Shown here: positions 40,757 through 54,311 of the stretch, piece after piece | Position numbering within the stretch: position 1 is the stretch's first letter | Layout: each line of letters opens with the position of its first letter | Source of the DNA: SCN-69-37 sp044507065 | GTDB taxonomy: Bacteria > Acidobacteriota > Vicinamibacteria > Vicinamibacterales > SCN-69-37 | Direction of reading: 5' to 3' | DNA: 64,000 nt | NCBI GenBank assembly: GCA_044507065.1 | Contig: JBIQJY010000001.1 | Span: 1-64,000 of the forward strand | Notes under the pieces: model-generated | What the model saw: only the letters and a program-made list of their open reading frames with translations | What the model was told of the DNA's origin: nothing | Databases searched by the model: none | Translations under genes and position numbers: made by a program

Positions 40757-42669
40757 CTAGATTCGTTCGAAGCTCTTCTCGATCTCGCGGCGGGTCAGCC
40801 GGAGGACGACCGGGCGGCCGTGCGGGCATACCGACGAATGTGCGGTGAGCCGCAGCTGATCCAGCAGGTACTGCATCTTTTCCCGCGTCAGCGGATCGTT
40901 GGCTTTCACCGCCGCGTGGCACGCCATGGTGGCGGCCATCTGGCGCAGCGCTTCGTTGATCCCCGCCCCCGGCGCCAGCCCGTCGAGGTCGCCGGCCACG
41001 GCGCGAAGCGCCTCCTCGCTGCGCCCCAGGTCGAGCAGCGCAGGCACGGCCGAGACGCGCACCGACGAAGCGCCGAAATCCTCGAGTTCGAAGCCGAAAC
41101 GCACCAGCGCGTCCCGGTGCTGCAGCAGCGTCTGGTGCTCGCCGGCCGACAGGTCGAGCACGATTGGCGACAGCAGCCGCTGCGACTCGATGGTGCGCGT
41201 CGTCAGGCGCTCGGAAAACTGCTCGAACAGGATGCGTTCGTGCGCCACGTGCTGGTCGATGATGGCAATGCCCTCGTCGTCCACAGCGAGGATGAACGTG
41301 TTGCGGAACTGGCCGAGCGGCGTCATCGGCCGGATGAGTGTCACGACCGACTCGCGGCCGGCCGTTGTCGTCACCGGCTGCTGCGGCGGCCTGGCGGCAT
41401 CCCCTTCTGGCTGCAGTCGCGCGAACGCCGACGGGGCCGGCGCAGCGGGCGTGAACCCGAGCGGCAGCGCGCCGGCTGCGGGCGTCAGGTTCGGCAGGGC
41501 CGGCGCAAGGACGAGTTCAGGCGCGGNNNNNNNNNNNNNNNNNNNNNNNNNNNNNNNNNNNNNNNNNNNNNNNNNNNNNNNNNNNNNNNNNNNNNNNNNN
41601 NNNNNNNNNNNNNNNNNNNNNNNNNNCCGGCTGCGGGCGTCAGGTTCGGCAGGGCCGGCGCAAGGACGAGTTCAGGCGCGGCCGTCGCCCCCAGCGCATC
41701 GATGACCGCGCGTCGCAGCACTTCGTGCACCAGGCCCTGATCGAGGAACCGCACTTCGGCCTTCGTCGGGTGGACGTTGACGTCGACACGGTCGGCCGGC
41801 ACGTTGAGGAACAGGTGCACCTCGGGGCTGCGTTCCTTGATTGTCGCCACGCTGTAGGCCTGCTGGATCGCGTGCGTGATCGTGCGATCGCGGACGATGC
41901 GGCCGTTGACGAAGACGTGCTGGGGCCCGCGCACGGGTCCCTGTTCGGCCAGGGCGGCCACGAAGCCGCGGACGGTCATGCCAGCCGCGTCCTTGTGCAC
42001 CCGCACCAGATCCGGACGCTCACCGTAGATCTGATAGAAGCGTTCCTCGATGGAACCGGCCGGGGGCGCCTCGATGAGCGGTCGCTCGCCACTCTTCAGC
42101 ACGAAGCCGACCTCGTGGTAGCCGAGCGCGAGTTGCGTGACGAGGCGCGAGATCTGCGCGGCTTCGGCCGTGTCGGCCTTCAGGAACTTGCGCCGCGCGG
42201 GCAGGTTGAAGAACAGCTCCCCCACCTGGACGCGCGTGCCCTCCGGCGCGCCGACTTCCCGAATCGACGCCACGACGCCGGCCTCGACGACGATCTCGGT
42301 GCCCGACAGTTCGCCGCGCAGCCGCGTGCGCAGGCGGAATTGCGAGACCGAGGCAATCGACGGCAGGGCCTCACCCCGAAACCCCAGCGTGCGGATGGCC
42401 GCGAGGTCGGACGCCTGCGCAATCTTGCTCGTCGCGTGCCGCTCGATTGCCAGCTCCGCATCGGCGCGCGACATCCCCGCGCCGTCGTCCTCGACGACCA
42501 GGAGCTTCTTGCCCCCGAACTCCATCGTGATCTGGATGCGACGCGCGCCGGCATCGACCGCGTTCTCGACCAGTTCCTTGACGGCCGAGGCCGGCCGCTC
42601 GACGACCTCACCGGCGGCAATCTGGTTGGCCAGCTCGGGTGCGAGGCGGCGAATACGATTCACAGCCAT
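40757..42669 (-). CDS. mutL: DNA mismatch repair protein MutL (interrupted by an artificial gap)
   Basis: The N-terminal GHKL ATPase has ELVENAVDAGA, VEDDGAGM and TLGFRGEALPS. The C-terminal dimerisation domain has the endonuclease-type DQHVAHERILFE and CPHGRP, so this is a nicking MutL. The N-gap at 41527-41626 splits the frame, but the 55 bases on each side are identical. Removing the gap and one copy (155 bases) joins the two frames exactly, through the shared APELVLAPALPNLTPAA, giving 585 residues. The gene is therefore very probably intact. The ATG at 42669 overlaps the corA stop by 10 bases. Confidence 0.93.
41527..41626. other. 100-N scaffold gap 2 inside mutL, flanked by identical 55-mers
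   Basis: Bases 41472-41526 and 41627-41681 are identical over exactly 55 positions. Collapsing them restores the mutL frame, so the gap is an assembly artefact with negative true length. The flanking duplicate should not be annotated as a repeat. Confidence 0.9.
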
Positions 42670-43612
42670 CGCATCCGCCTGAAGACCACGAGCATGGCCG
42701 CGACCAGCGCGAGCATGATGGCGACAATCCACCACACCTGGGCGTCCGAACCGCCGGGCCACTCGGGAATCGATACGTTCATGCCCCACATGCCGGTGAT
42801 GACGCTGAGCGGCATGAATATCGTCGAGATGACCGTGAGCACCTTCATCACCTGGTTGAGGCGATTGGACTGGTTCGACAGAAAGGCGTCGACCAGGCCG
42901 GTGGCGCGGTCCTGGAGCAGGATGGCCTGTTCGCTCAGCCGGACGAACTGATCGTAGACATCGCGGAACCGATAGACGAGCGTCTCGGAAATCTGCGGGA
43001 ACTCGCGCCGGGCGAGCCGGCCGATCGCGTCGCGCTGCGGCAGTGCCACGCGCCGGAGCGCCGCGATGTCGCGCTTGATGACGAGCAGGTCGCGCAGCGC
43101 CCCATGGCCCGACGACTCGAAGACGGCCCCCTCAATCACTTCGAGGCGCCGCTCGATATCGTCGACCTCGGGTCCGTAGTGGTCGACCAGCCGATCGACG
43201 ATGCGATGACACAGGCCGGCGGGGCCGTCGGCGAACAGGTCCGGCCGGCGCAGGCATGCGTCGCGCTCGGCGGTAATCGACCGCGACGGGCCCTTGTGCA
43301 CGGTCACCAGGAACCGGGACGCGATGAAGAAGTCCATGTCCTGGGTCTCGAACCGGGCCGCGCCGGTTCCCGGCGTGATGCCGTGCAGGATCAGGTACAG
43401 CAGGCCGTCGTACGTCTCGATCTTCGGATAGTGGATATCCTCGAGGGCGTCCTCGACGGCCAGTTCGTGAATGCGGAACGTATCGAGCAGCAGGCGGCGG
43501 TCGTGCTCGTCGGGCGCCTCGATGTCGACCCAGACGGTCGTCGTGGCCCCTGGCTCCAGCCAGGCCGGGTCCACCGCATCCGCGCGTTCGACGCGCCCGT
43601 CACGCTCGACGA
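42660..43612 (-). CDS. corA: CorA-type Mg2+ channel, 5' end lost in gap
   Basis: About 316 residues are visible. A cytoplasmic alpha/beta domain (VWVDIEAPDEHDRR, YPKIETYDGLLYLILHGI, FLVTVHKGPSRSI) is followed by a long helical stalk and two C-terminal TM helices with the GMN selectivity motif in GMWGMNVSIPEW. The reading frame is open into the gap at 43613, and the upstream residues VERDGRVERADAV are still family-like, so a few N-terminal codons and the start are missing. It overlaps mutL by 10 bases. Confidence 0.92.
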
Positions 43613-43712
43613 NNNNNNNNNNNNNNNNNNNNNNNNNNNNNNNNNNNNNNNNNNNNNNNNNNNNNNNNNNNNNNNNNNNNNNNNNNNNNNNNNNNNNNNN
43701 NNNNNNNNNNNN
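43613..43712. other. 100-N scaffold gap 3 between ppdK and corA
   Basis: The flanks are unrelated, so this gap hides real sequence of unknown length: at least the corA start and the ppdK-corA junction. The ppdK stop (43714-43716) lies one base beyond the gap. Confidence 0.9.
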
Positions 43713-43713
43713 C

Positions 43714-46577
<2,864 letters not shown>

Positions 46578-46578
<1 letters not shown>

Positions 46579-48830
46579 CACTCCGATGCCACGATTTCCG
46601 AGATATCACCAAGCTGGAGAATCAATGATTCCAACCGCTTCATCAACCGCAACCGCCCCTGCCTGAGGCGGAGGTCGTCGCTCATCACGAACACTTCATC
46701 GAAGAACCGGGCGACAACCGGTTCGAAACTGGCCGCCTCGACGTAGCCGTCGCGGTAGCCCTGGCCCTCGGCCACCACGCGCTCGATGACACCGCGGCGG
46801 GCGTCGATCTCGGCCAGCAGAGCCGTCTCGGCCGGCTCTTCGAGGATGGCACTGAGCGCCTCGCCCGACGCCTCGGCCGCGTCGAACTCCGCTGCCGGCA
46901 ACTCGCGGGCGATGTTGCGGACCCGCTTGAACGCCGTCGCCAACTGCCGGAACTGCTCGGACCGGGCGAACTCGGGCAGCGCGAGAACGTTGGCCTGCAG
47001 ATCGGCCACGGGCCGGTCCATCGCCGCGTCCACGCTGGCCACCACCGCGCGAATCGCGCGTTTGTCTCCACCGCGCGCCTCGAACACGTAGGCCAGTCGC
47101 TCGGCGAGAAACGCGCGCAGGTCGGCGTCGCCGTCGCCACCGTCGGTGCCGGTGACGCCGGCCTCGTTGTACAGGGCGCGTGCGCGGGCGACGAGCGTCG
47201 CCAGCGGTGTTCGCACGCGCGTCCCGACGAGCGTCTCGGCATCGGCCAGCATCCGCAGGACGCCGTGCGCCTGGCGCCGCAGGCCGTGAGGATCGCGCGA
47301 CCCGGTGGGCCGCTCGCCCGCGAGGAACAGGCCCACGAGCGTGTCGATCTTGTCGGCCAGGGCCACGGCGGCCCAGCTCACCGCGCCCTCGCCAAGTGCC
47401 GCCGAAGCGGGCGCGGCGCCCGTCTCGATGGCCGTCGGCAGGTAGTGGTGGTAGATCGCCTTCCACACCGCCGCCGGCTCGCCGGCCTCGCGCGCGTAGA
47501 TACCGCCCATCGTGCCCTGCAGTTCGGTGAACTCGCGCACCATGTCGGTGGCCAGGTCGGCCTTGGCCAGCCGCGCGGCGCGCCCTGCGGCCTCGGCGAC
47601 GTCCGGCTGGCCGAACACCTCGGCGGCCATCCAGCGCGCAAGGGATTCCAGGCGGGCCGCCTTCGCGCGATACGACCCCAGCGCCTTGTGGAACAGCACG
47701 GTCTCGAGCCGGTCGAGACGCGCCTCGAGCCCCATTTGCCTGTCGGCGTCCCAGAAGAACCGTGCGTCGCGCAGGCGCGCCGTCACGACGCGCTCCGCAT
47801 TCGTGGCGATGGCGCGCTCGTTGTTGGTCTGCGTGTTGGTGACCGCGAGAAACGCCGGCATCAGGCTGCCGTTCGTACCCTGAACCGGGAAGAAGTGCTG
47901 GTGATGGATGAGCGTGGTCGTCAGCACCTCTTCGGGCAGCGTCAGGAACTCGGCCCCGAAGGCCCCACCGACGACCGCGGGAAACTCGACCAGATCCGGC
48001 ACTTCCTCGAGCAGCGCCTCGGCCTGCGCGTGGCCCTGCAGCAGCGCCCGTCCGCCAATGCGGCGTGCCTGGGCTTCGAGGTCGCGCATGACGCGGTCGC
48101 GCCGCTCGATGCGCGACAGCACCACGAAGTTCTCGGCCAGCTTGCGGCGATACTCGTCGAAACTGCGCACCTTGATGGCGCGTCCGGCGCGTCCGCTCGT
48201 GGCCAGGAACCGGTGACCGTAGGTAACGGCACCCGAACTGACGTCCTGTACGCGGGGGCTCGAGGCCAGCGCGTGACGCGCAATCGTGAACGGCACGACG
48301 CGTCCGCCGTAGAGGAACAGCAGCCAGCGGATCGGACGACCGAAGACGAACGCCTGGCGGCCGTCCTCGAGCATCGCATCCCAATGCATCTGCTTCGGGA
48401 ACGGCAGGTCGCGCAGCACCTTGGCCAGCACGTCGGGCAGCACGTCCACCGTGGCGCGGCCGCGCAGCCGGCGCTCGTAGCTCAGGTATCGCCCGCGCGG
48501 AGTGTCCACCTGCGTCAGCGCGTCGAAGTCCACGCCGAGCTTGCGCGCGAAGCCGAGCCCCGCGTTGGTGGGATGGCCTTCGGCATCGAAGGCGGCACTC
48601 ACGGCCGGTCCCATGACCGTCTCGTCGCGATCCTCCTGCCGATCGACCAGCTCCGGCGCACACGCCGCCAGCCTCCGGGGCGTCGAGTGCGACTCGATCG
48701 GCGTCTTGATGGGCAGGCCCGCTTCGGTCAGCCGGTGTTCGAGCCTGGCCGCCAGTTCGGTGGTCAGTCCCGGCAACCACGACGCCGGCATCTCCTCCAC
48801 GCCAATCTCGAGCAACAACTCACGATCCAT
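46578..48830 (-). CDS. glyS: Glycine-tRNA ligase beta subunit
   Basis: 750 residues, somewhat longer than the usual 690. Partner of GlyQ in the alpha2beta2 glycyl-tRNA synthetase. Family blocks: LLLEIGVEEMPASWLPG, STPRRLAACAPEL, GFARKLGVDFDAL, FPKQMHWDAM, FVFGRPIRWLLFLYGG, and a C-terminal DALR-like anticodon region. The start at 48830 overlaps glyQ by 11 bases. Confidence 0.95.
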
Positions 48831-49704
48831 GAACGGCGTCCTCCGTGGCGCTCGTCTCGACCCACGCCTTCGCAATCGCAACGGCCAACTGCCGCACGCG
48901 AAGGATGTAGGCCGTCCGCTCGGTGACCCCGATGCTCCCGCTCGAGTCGAGCACGTTGAACAGGTGCGAACACTTCAGGCAATGGTCGAGCGCGGGCAGT
49001 ACGAGGCCCGAGTCGATCAGCGCGCGCGCGAAGTCGTAGTTCCTGGTGAACAGGTCGCGGTGGAATGCGGCAAACTCGCCGTCGGGCAGCGCCACCTGCC
49101 CGAAGGCATACTTCGACTGCTCCACCTCATCGCGCAGCCGTACTTCGCGGTAGCTCACGCCGGGCGCCCACTGCAGGTCGTAGACGTTGTCGACGCCCTG
49201 CAGCGCCATCGCGAAACGCTCCAGCCCGTAGGTCAGCTCGACGGAAATGGGCAGCAGGTCCTGCCCGCCGGCCTGCTGGAAATAGGTGAACTGGGTGATC
49301 TCGAGCCCGTCGTAGAGCACCTGCCAGCCGATCCCCCACGCGCCGAGCGTGGGCGATTCCCAGTTGTCCTCCTCGAACCGCACGTCGTGCGCGCGCAGGT
49401 CGATGCCGCACGCCTCGAGGCTCTGCAGATACAGATCCTGCACATCATCGGGCGCGGGTTTGAGGATGACCTGGAACTGGTGGTGCTTGAACAGCCGGTT
49501 GGGATTCTGGCCGAACCGGCCATCCACCGGGCGACGGGAGGGCTGCACGTACGCGACGTTCCATGGCTGCTGGCCGAGCACCCGCAGGAACGTTTCCGGG
49601 TGCATCGTGCCGGCGCCCATCTCGATGTCGAGCGGCTGCTGGATCAGGCAGCCCTGCGCAGCCCAGTAATCGGAGAGTTTGGAGATGAGGTCCTGAAATG
49701 TCAC
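48820..49704 (-). CDS. glyQ: Glycine-tRNA ligase alpha subunit
   Basis: 294 residues, the catalytic subunit. TFQDLISKLSDYWAAQGC at the N terminus, then GAGTMHPETFLRVLG, YVQPSRRPVDGRFG, HHQFQVILKPAP, NWESPTLGAWGIGWQ and YGLERFAM. The GTG at 49704 overlaps the recO stop in a GTGA arrangement and fits the family N terminus; the longer open frame to 49911 is not homologous. Confidence 0.95.
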   Translation of the reverse strand: MTFQDLISKLSDYWAAQGCLIQQPLDIEMGAGTMHPETFLRVLGQQPWNVAYVQPSRRPVDGRFGQNPNRLFKHHQFQVILKPAPDDVQDLYLQSLEACGIDLRAHDVRFEEDNWESPTLGAWGIGWQVLYDGLEITQFTYFQQAGGQDLLPISVELTYGLERFAMALQGVDNVYDLQWAPGVSYREVRLRDEVEQSKYAFGQVALPDGEFAAFHRDLFTRNYDFARALIDSGLVLPALDHCLKCSHLFNVLDSSGSIGVTERTAYILRVRQLAVAIAKAWVETSATEDAVHGS

Positions 49705-50468
49705 AAATGTGTTCCAAGTTCCCTGACGACGCGCGACGACCGCAGGGTCTTCTCGAGGTGCATCGCAATCAGCTGGTGATGCGCCATTTCCAGTTCCCGC
49801 AACGCACCGGGCTCGCCGCCGGCGGCGGCCACCTGTGCCGGCGCGCGGGATCCCAGGCGACGGAGAAATCCCAGCGCCCCGGCGGAAATCAGCGCGCCAC
49901 GCTCCGGGCAATCCGCACAGACGAATGCCCGATCGGCCTCCGACAACCGCGCCGCGCCGGTCATCGGCCGCTGGCAGCGCGGGCAGCGGTCGAAGGCCGG
50001 ATAGACGCCTTCGAGACGCAGCAGCCAGTACTCGAAGTAGCGAGCGAGCGCGTCGATCGAGCCGGACGCCTCGTTCATCACGGCACTGACGGCCGCCCCC
50101 AGGCGGAACAACCGCTCGTTGGGGGAATCAGCCGGCGCCCACTCGTCGATCAGCTCGGCGAAATAGGACGCGTGCCCGAGCGCGCTGGCGGCATCACCGG
50201 CTTCACGGCCCGCCGCGCCGCGCATGGGCATTTCGTGCGGTTCCACGCGATCCAGACGAACCAGTTCGCGATGCTCGCGCTCCATATAGGTGGCGCGCCC
50301 GCGCGTCAACGGCTCGAGCGCGGCCCCGAACCGTCGGCGCGACCGGCTCGCGTGCCGGGCCACGCCGCGCTTCTTTCCGCGGTCGGGTGTCAGGAACACG
50401 ACAATGCGATCGGCCTCACCATACCGGTAGGTGCGGAGCACGAGCGCATCGGAACAGTAGACCGGCAT
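49701..50468 (-). CDS. recO: DNA repair protein RecO
   Basis: 255 residues. The N-terminal OB-fold (YCSDALVLRTYRYGEADRI, LTPDRGKKRGVARHA) is followed by a helical domain with a zinc site in CPRCQRPM and CADC. It loads RecA with RecR in gap repair. The start ATG at 50468 gives the standard length. A TATCAT -10 box lies about 38 bases upstream. It heads the recO-glyQ-glyS-ppdK gene chain. Confidence 0.9.
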   Translation of the reverse strand: MPVYCSDALVLRTYRYGEADRIVVFLTPDRGKKRGVARHASRSRRRFGAALEPLTRGRATYMEREHRELVRLDRVEPHEMPMRGAAGREAGDAASALGHASYFAELIDEWAPADSPNERLFRLGAAVSAVMNEASGSIDALARYFEYWLLRLEGVYPAFDRCPRCQRPMTGAARLSEADRAFVCADCPERGALISAGALGFLRRLGSRAPAQVAAAGGEPGALRELEMAHHQLIAMHLEKTLRSSRVVRELGTHL

Positions 50469-50563
50469 TGTATGGTGCGGCCAACGTGACTGGCGCGCAT
50501 CTTGCCAATGATACTCGGACTCGCCGACACACGGAAATCCCTCGCGACGTCCGAGGCCGAATC

Positions 50564-50663
50564 NNNNNNNNNNNNNNNNNNNNNNNNNNNNNNNNNNNNN
50601 NNNNNNNNNNNNNNNNNNNNNNNNNNNNNNNNNNNNNNNNNNNNNNNNNNNNNNNNNNNNNNN
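50564..50663. other. 100-N scaffold gap 4, hides the 3' end of mgtE
   Basis: The flanks share no overlap. The mgtE frame is open into the gap at its first membrane helix; about 150 codons of a normal MgtE are missing, so the true gap is probably at least 430 bases, not 100. The stretch 50469-50563 beside it holds only the recO upstream region. Confidence 0.85.
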
Positions 50664-51572
50664 GACGCCGCAATGAACGCGGTGACGAGGTTGACAGCCA
50701 GCCACGGCAGACGCCGGCGCAGCGATTCGCCCGGCGGCGTGAGCACGCCGTCGTCGACCGAGACGCCCGCCATCCGGTAGACGTCCTTGGTCGCCTCGTC
50801 CTTGATGACGTCGATGACGTCATCGACGGTGACGACGCCGACGAGCTTGTTCTCGAGGTCGACGACGGGGATCGCGAGCAGGTTGTAGGACGCCACCTGC
50901 CGGGCCACTTCCTCCTGGTCGAGGTCGACGCGCGCGCTGTAGACGTCGGTGGTCATGATGCGCTTGAGCGGCGTGTCGGGCGACACGAGCAGGAGCCGCC
51001 GCAGCGAGATGACCCCGACGAGGTGACGCCGCTCGTCGACGACGTAGAGGTAGAAGACCATCTCGACGTCGCGGGCACTCTGCACGGCCGTGATCGCCTC
51101 GCCGGCCGTCACGTCTTCCGGCAGCGCGAACACGTTCGGGTTCATCAGGCGGCCGGCGGTCTGCTCCTCGTACTCGAGCAGTTCGCTGACACCGCCACCC
51201 GGCTTGGGGTGGATCAGGCCCAGCACGGCGAGCCGCAGGTCATCGGACAGCCGTTCGACCAGGGCCGCGGCGTCGTCGGAGGCGATTTCCTGGCTGAGTC
51301 GGGCGATCTCGTCGGCCGACCGGAGCGAGAGGAGTTCAGCGCCCTTCTCGGCGCCGAGTTCGCTCAACGCCTCCATGGCGAGCCGGCCGTTACGTTCGAC
51401 GAGGATGTTGAAGCAGGTGTGGCGTTCCTTCTCGGAGAGTTCGGCGAAGATCTGGGCGAGGTCGGCGGGATGCTGCTTCTGCAGGAGGTTGATGAGATTG
51501 GGGGTGGCCCCCACCCTGAGCAGCCGGCGCACCGACTCGAGGCTGACATCGATTCTGCGCTGTGCGGCCATC
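50664..51572 (-). CDS. mgtE: MgtE-type Mg2+ transporter, 3' end lost in gap
   Basis: 303 residues are visible: the N domain (LLRVGATPNLINLLQKQHPA and following), two CBS domains (VFYLYVVDERRHLVGVI and LLAIPVVDLENKLVGVV), the plug helix and the beginning of TM1 (PWLAVNLVTAFIAA). The remaining membrane helices fall in gap 4. The start is ATG 51572 with GGGGAG six bases upstream. Full-length MgtE channels admit Mg2+ when cytoplasmic Mg2+ is low. Confidence 0.92.
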
Positions 51573-51679
51573 GCGCTCCCCACCTGTGAATGCTTCGTTG
51601 TTACACGTCACCACCAGCGCCGGCGCGAGCCGACGGCACATCCCTCTATTTGTAGCACGGACGATGCGGAGACTTCAGG

Positions 51680-52576
51680 CTACCGGCCGCGCCTGCCGAG
51701 GCCCATCTCGTCGAGGATGCGCTCGTTGTCGCGCCAGTCCTCGCGAACCTTCACGTGGAGATCGAGGAACACGCGGCCTTCGACCATCGCCTCGAGGTCC
51801 CGGCGCGCCTCGGTGCCGATGCGCTTGATCATCTCGCCGCCCTTGCCGATCACGATGGGCTTCTGCGACTCGCTCTCGACGACGATCGAGGCGTGGATGC
51901 GCGTGAGCCCGCCTGGATGCTCCGGCTCGTCATACTGCTCGACGACCACGCCCGTCGTGTACGGCAGTTCGTCGCGCGTGTGGTGCAGCACCTTCTCGCG
52001 AATCAGTTCGGCGGCCAGCGTCCGCTGGGTCTGGTCGGTGAGGTAGTCGTCCGGGTAGAGCGGCTCGCTCTCGGGCAGCGCCGCGGCAATCTCCTGCTCG
52101 AGTCGATCGACGCCATCCCCGGTGATGGCCGAGACCGGCACGATGGCCCGGAACTCGGCCGCGTGTGCGTAGTGGTTGATGACGGGCAGCAGATCCGTCT
52201 TCCGGATGCGGTCGACCTTGTTGAGGGCCAGCACGACGGGCGTGCCGGCGGCCCGCACCAGGTCCAGCACGAACCGATCGCCCGTGCCCGGCGGCGCCGT
52301 GACATCGACGACCAGGACGACGACGTCGACCTCGCGCAGCGTGTCGGTCGCCGTGTCGACCATCCGCTTGTTCATCCGATGCACGGGCTTGTGGATGCCC
52401 GGCGTGTCGATGAAGACGACCTGCGCGTCCGGACCGTTGCGAACCCCGACGATGCGGTGGCGCGTCGTCTGGGGCTTGTTCGAGACGATGGCGAGCTTCT
52501 GGCCGACGAAACGATTCAGCAGCGTGGACTTCCCCGCGTTGGGCCGACCGACGAGGGATACGAACCCCGCCTTCAT
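51680..52576 (-). CDS. era: GTPase Era
   Basis: 298 residues, 16S rRNA 3'-end maturation GTPase. G1 GRPNAGKSTLLNRF, switch QTTRHRIVG, G3 DTPGIHKPVH, G4 NKVDR, and a C-terminal KH domain with IVIGKGGEMIKRIG. The start overlaps the corC stop by four bases, closing the phoH-ybeY-corC-era block common in many bacteria. Confidence 0.97.
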   Translation of the reverse strand: MKAGFVSLVGRPNAGKSTLLNRFVGQKLAIVSNKPQTTRHRIVGVRNGPDAQVVFIDTPGIHKPVHRMNKRMVDTATDTLREVDVVVLVVDVTAPPGTGDRFVLDLVRAAGTPVVLALNKVDRIRKTDLLPVINHYAHAAEFRAIVPVSAITGDGVDRLEQEIAAALPESEPLYPDDYLTDQTQRTLAAELIREKVLHHTRDELPYTTGVVVEQYDEPEHPGGLTRIHASIVVESESQKPIVIGKGGEMIKRIGTEARRDLEAMVEGRVFLDLHVKVREDWRDNERILDEMGLGRRGR

Positions 52577-53808
52577 GCCTCGGCCGCCTCGTCCGGCGTG
52601 GGGGCCCGGCGATGCAGACGGACCTTGTGAATGCGTCGGCGTTCGGCTTCGAGAATCTCGACGTCGAGTCCATCGAGCGCGAACCGCTCGCCCACCGCCG
52701 GCACGCGGCCGACCTGCGACAGGATGAACCCGCCGATGGTCTCGAACGCGCCTTCCTCGATCTCGAGGCCCAGGCGCTCGCTCACCTCGCCAATCCCCAT
52801 CTTCGCGCTGAAGACGAACGTGTCATCCGACTCGCGCACGACGGGCTCGACGTCGCTGTCGTACTCGTCGTGAATCTCGCCCACCAGTTCCTCGACGATG
52901 TCTTCGACGGTGACGAGCCCCGCCGTGCCGCCGTACTCGTCGACCACCATGGCAAGCTGCAGGCGCCCCTGCTGGAACTCGCGCAGCAGGTCGACCACGC
53001 GCTTGGTCTCGGGCACGAAGGCCGGCGACCGCATCATCTCGCTCACCTTGCGCGTGTCGTCGGGGACCTCCGTCATCTGGATGAGATCCTTCACGACGAC
53101 GAGGCCGACGATGTTGTCGAGGTTGTCGCTGTAGACGGGCAGGCGTGAATACTCCTGTTCGCGCACGAGCCGCCGCAGGTCGTCGATCGTCGAGTCGGCG
53201 GGAATGGCGACGATATCGGGCCGCGGCGTCATCACCTCGCGCACGAGCGTCTCGCCGAAACTGACGACCGCGCGCAGCAGGCGGTTCTCGTCGCCCTCCT
53301 CGCTCTCCGTCGCGTCGTGACCGTTGCCACCCTCGACCGGCAGCCTGCCGGTATCGCCCGCGTTGTGCCGGCGCGACTGCGCCGGGCCCGTCCAGCTGAT
53401 CACGAGCGCGGTGAAGGGACCGAACACGGCGGCCACGGCCGTGAACGCCGGCAACAGCAGCTCGAGGAACCGCTCCGGCCGACGACGGACGATCAGGGCC
53501 GGCACGACGTGCCCCAGGCTGATGGCCAGCGTCACGCCGATGCCGAGCACGATCAGCCAGCCGGGAAAGCCGGTGCCGATGCCCTGCGCGAGCAGCGTCA
53601 TCAGCAGGGCGAGCAGCGTGCCGTGCATCAGGCCAGCGGGCACGAAGAATCGCACCGGGTCGTCGAGGTAGGCCGTCAGGACTTCGCTTTCGGTTTCGCG
53701 CTCCGCCTCGAGCCGCTCGGGCAGGCGCATCAGCAGGCTGAACGCCGTTTCGATGAGGGCCAGCACCAGCAGGCCACCGGAGGCCAGCACGATGAAGATG
53801 GGAATCAT
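52573..53808 (-). CDS. CNNM/CorC-family transporter (DUF21, CBS pair, CorC_HlyC)
   Basis: 411 residues. An N-terminal DUF21-type membrane domain (about three to four TM helices, 1-145) is followed by REVMTPRPDIVAIP and a CBS pair (EYSRLPVYSDNLDNIVGLV; LAMVVDEYGGTAGLVTVED), then a C-terminal CorC_HlyC domain with IGGFILSQVGRVP. Family members handle Mg2+ or Co2+ efflux. It overlaps ybeY and era by four bases each. Confidence 0.93.
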   Translation of the reverse strand: MIPIFIVLASGGLLVLALIETAFSLLMRLPERLEAERETESEVLTAYLDDPVRFFVPAGLMHGTLLALLMTLLAQGIGTGFPGWLIVLGIGVTLAISLGHVVPALIVRRRPERFLELLLPAFTAVAAVFGPFTALVISWTGPAQSRRHNAGDTGRLPVEGGNGHDATESEEGDENRLLRAVVSFGETLVREVMTPRPDIVAIPADSTIDDLRRLVREQEYSRLPVYSDNLDNIVGLVVVKDLIQMTEVPDDTRKVSEMMRSPAFVPETKRVVDLLREFQQGRLQLAMVVDEYGGTAGLVTVEDIVEELVGEIHDEYDSDVEPVVRESDDTFVFSAKMGIGEVSERLGLEIEEGAFETIGGFILSQVGRVPAVGERFALDGLDVEILEAERRRIHKVRLHRRAPTPDEAAEA

Positions 53809-54311
53809 GTCAGTCGGGATCCAGGCGCCCGCGCGATGAGGCCCGACGGCAGCCCCGCGCGGCGACGCAGCCGCTCCTCGAGTCGTCGCATCTCGCCGCG
53901 ATCGTCCTCATGATCGTAGCCCAGAAGGTGCAGCAATCCGTGCAGTGCCAGAATGCGCAGTTCCGTCCGCAGCGCGTGTCCGAACTCGCGGGCCTGGCGT
54001 TCGGCCACGCCCGATGCAATGGCGATGTCGCCGAGAAGTGCGTTGGGCGCTCCGGGACGCCGGCGCCGGCCGGCCGCCGCGGGATCCTGTCCGGCCGGAA
54101 AGGACAGGACGTCGGTCGCCGCGTCGATGCCCCGAAACGTCCGATTCAGCGTGCGCATCCGGCGATCGCCCACGATGGCGATGTCGACCTGGCCTCGCGC
54201 CGACCGCGGGGCGGCGCGCCCGAGCCAGGTGCCGAGCCCCCGGGCGGCGCCGGGCAGCGGGCTGCCCGACACGACCACGACGAGACGTGACGACGCCTGG
54301 TCCCCCGTCAC
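53805..54311 (-). CDS. ybeY: Endoribonuclease YbeY
   Basis: 168 residues. The zinc-binding motif LHGLLHLLGYDHEDD is intact, with NRTFRGIDAATDVLSFPA upstream. It processes 16S rRNA 3' ends and supports 70S quality control. GTG start at 54311, overlapping the phoH stop by four bases. Confidence 0.94.
   Translation of the reverse strand: MTGDQASSRLVVVVSGSPLPGAARGLGTWLGRAAPRSARGQVDIAIVGDRRMRTLNRTFRGIDAATDVLSFPAGQDPAAAGRRRRPGAPNALLGDIAIASGVAERQAREFGHALRTELRILALHGLLHLLGYDHEDDRGEMRRLEERLRRRAGLPSGLIARAPGSRLT

Noticed and set aside
41472..41681. Apparent 55-bp direct repeat inside mutL
   Set aside because: The exact length, the intervening Ns and the restored reading frame show it is an assembly duplicate, not a biological repeat.
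38429..41740. 1103-codon plus-strand frame over the symporter and mutL, crossing gap 2
   Set aside because: Composition is biased and it crosses an artificial gap; the minus strand encodes recognised proteins throughout.
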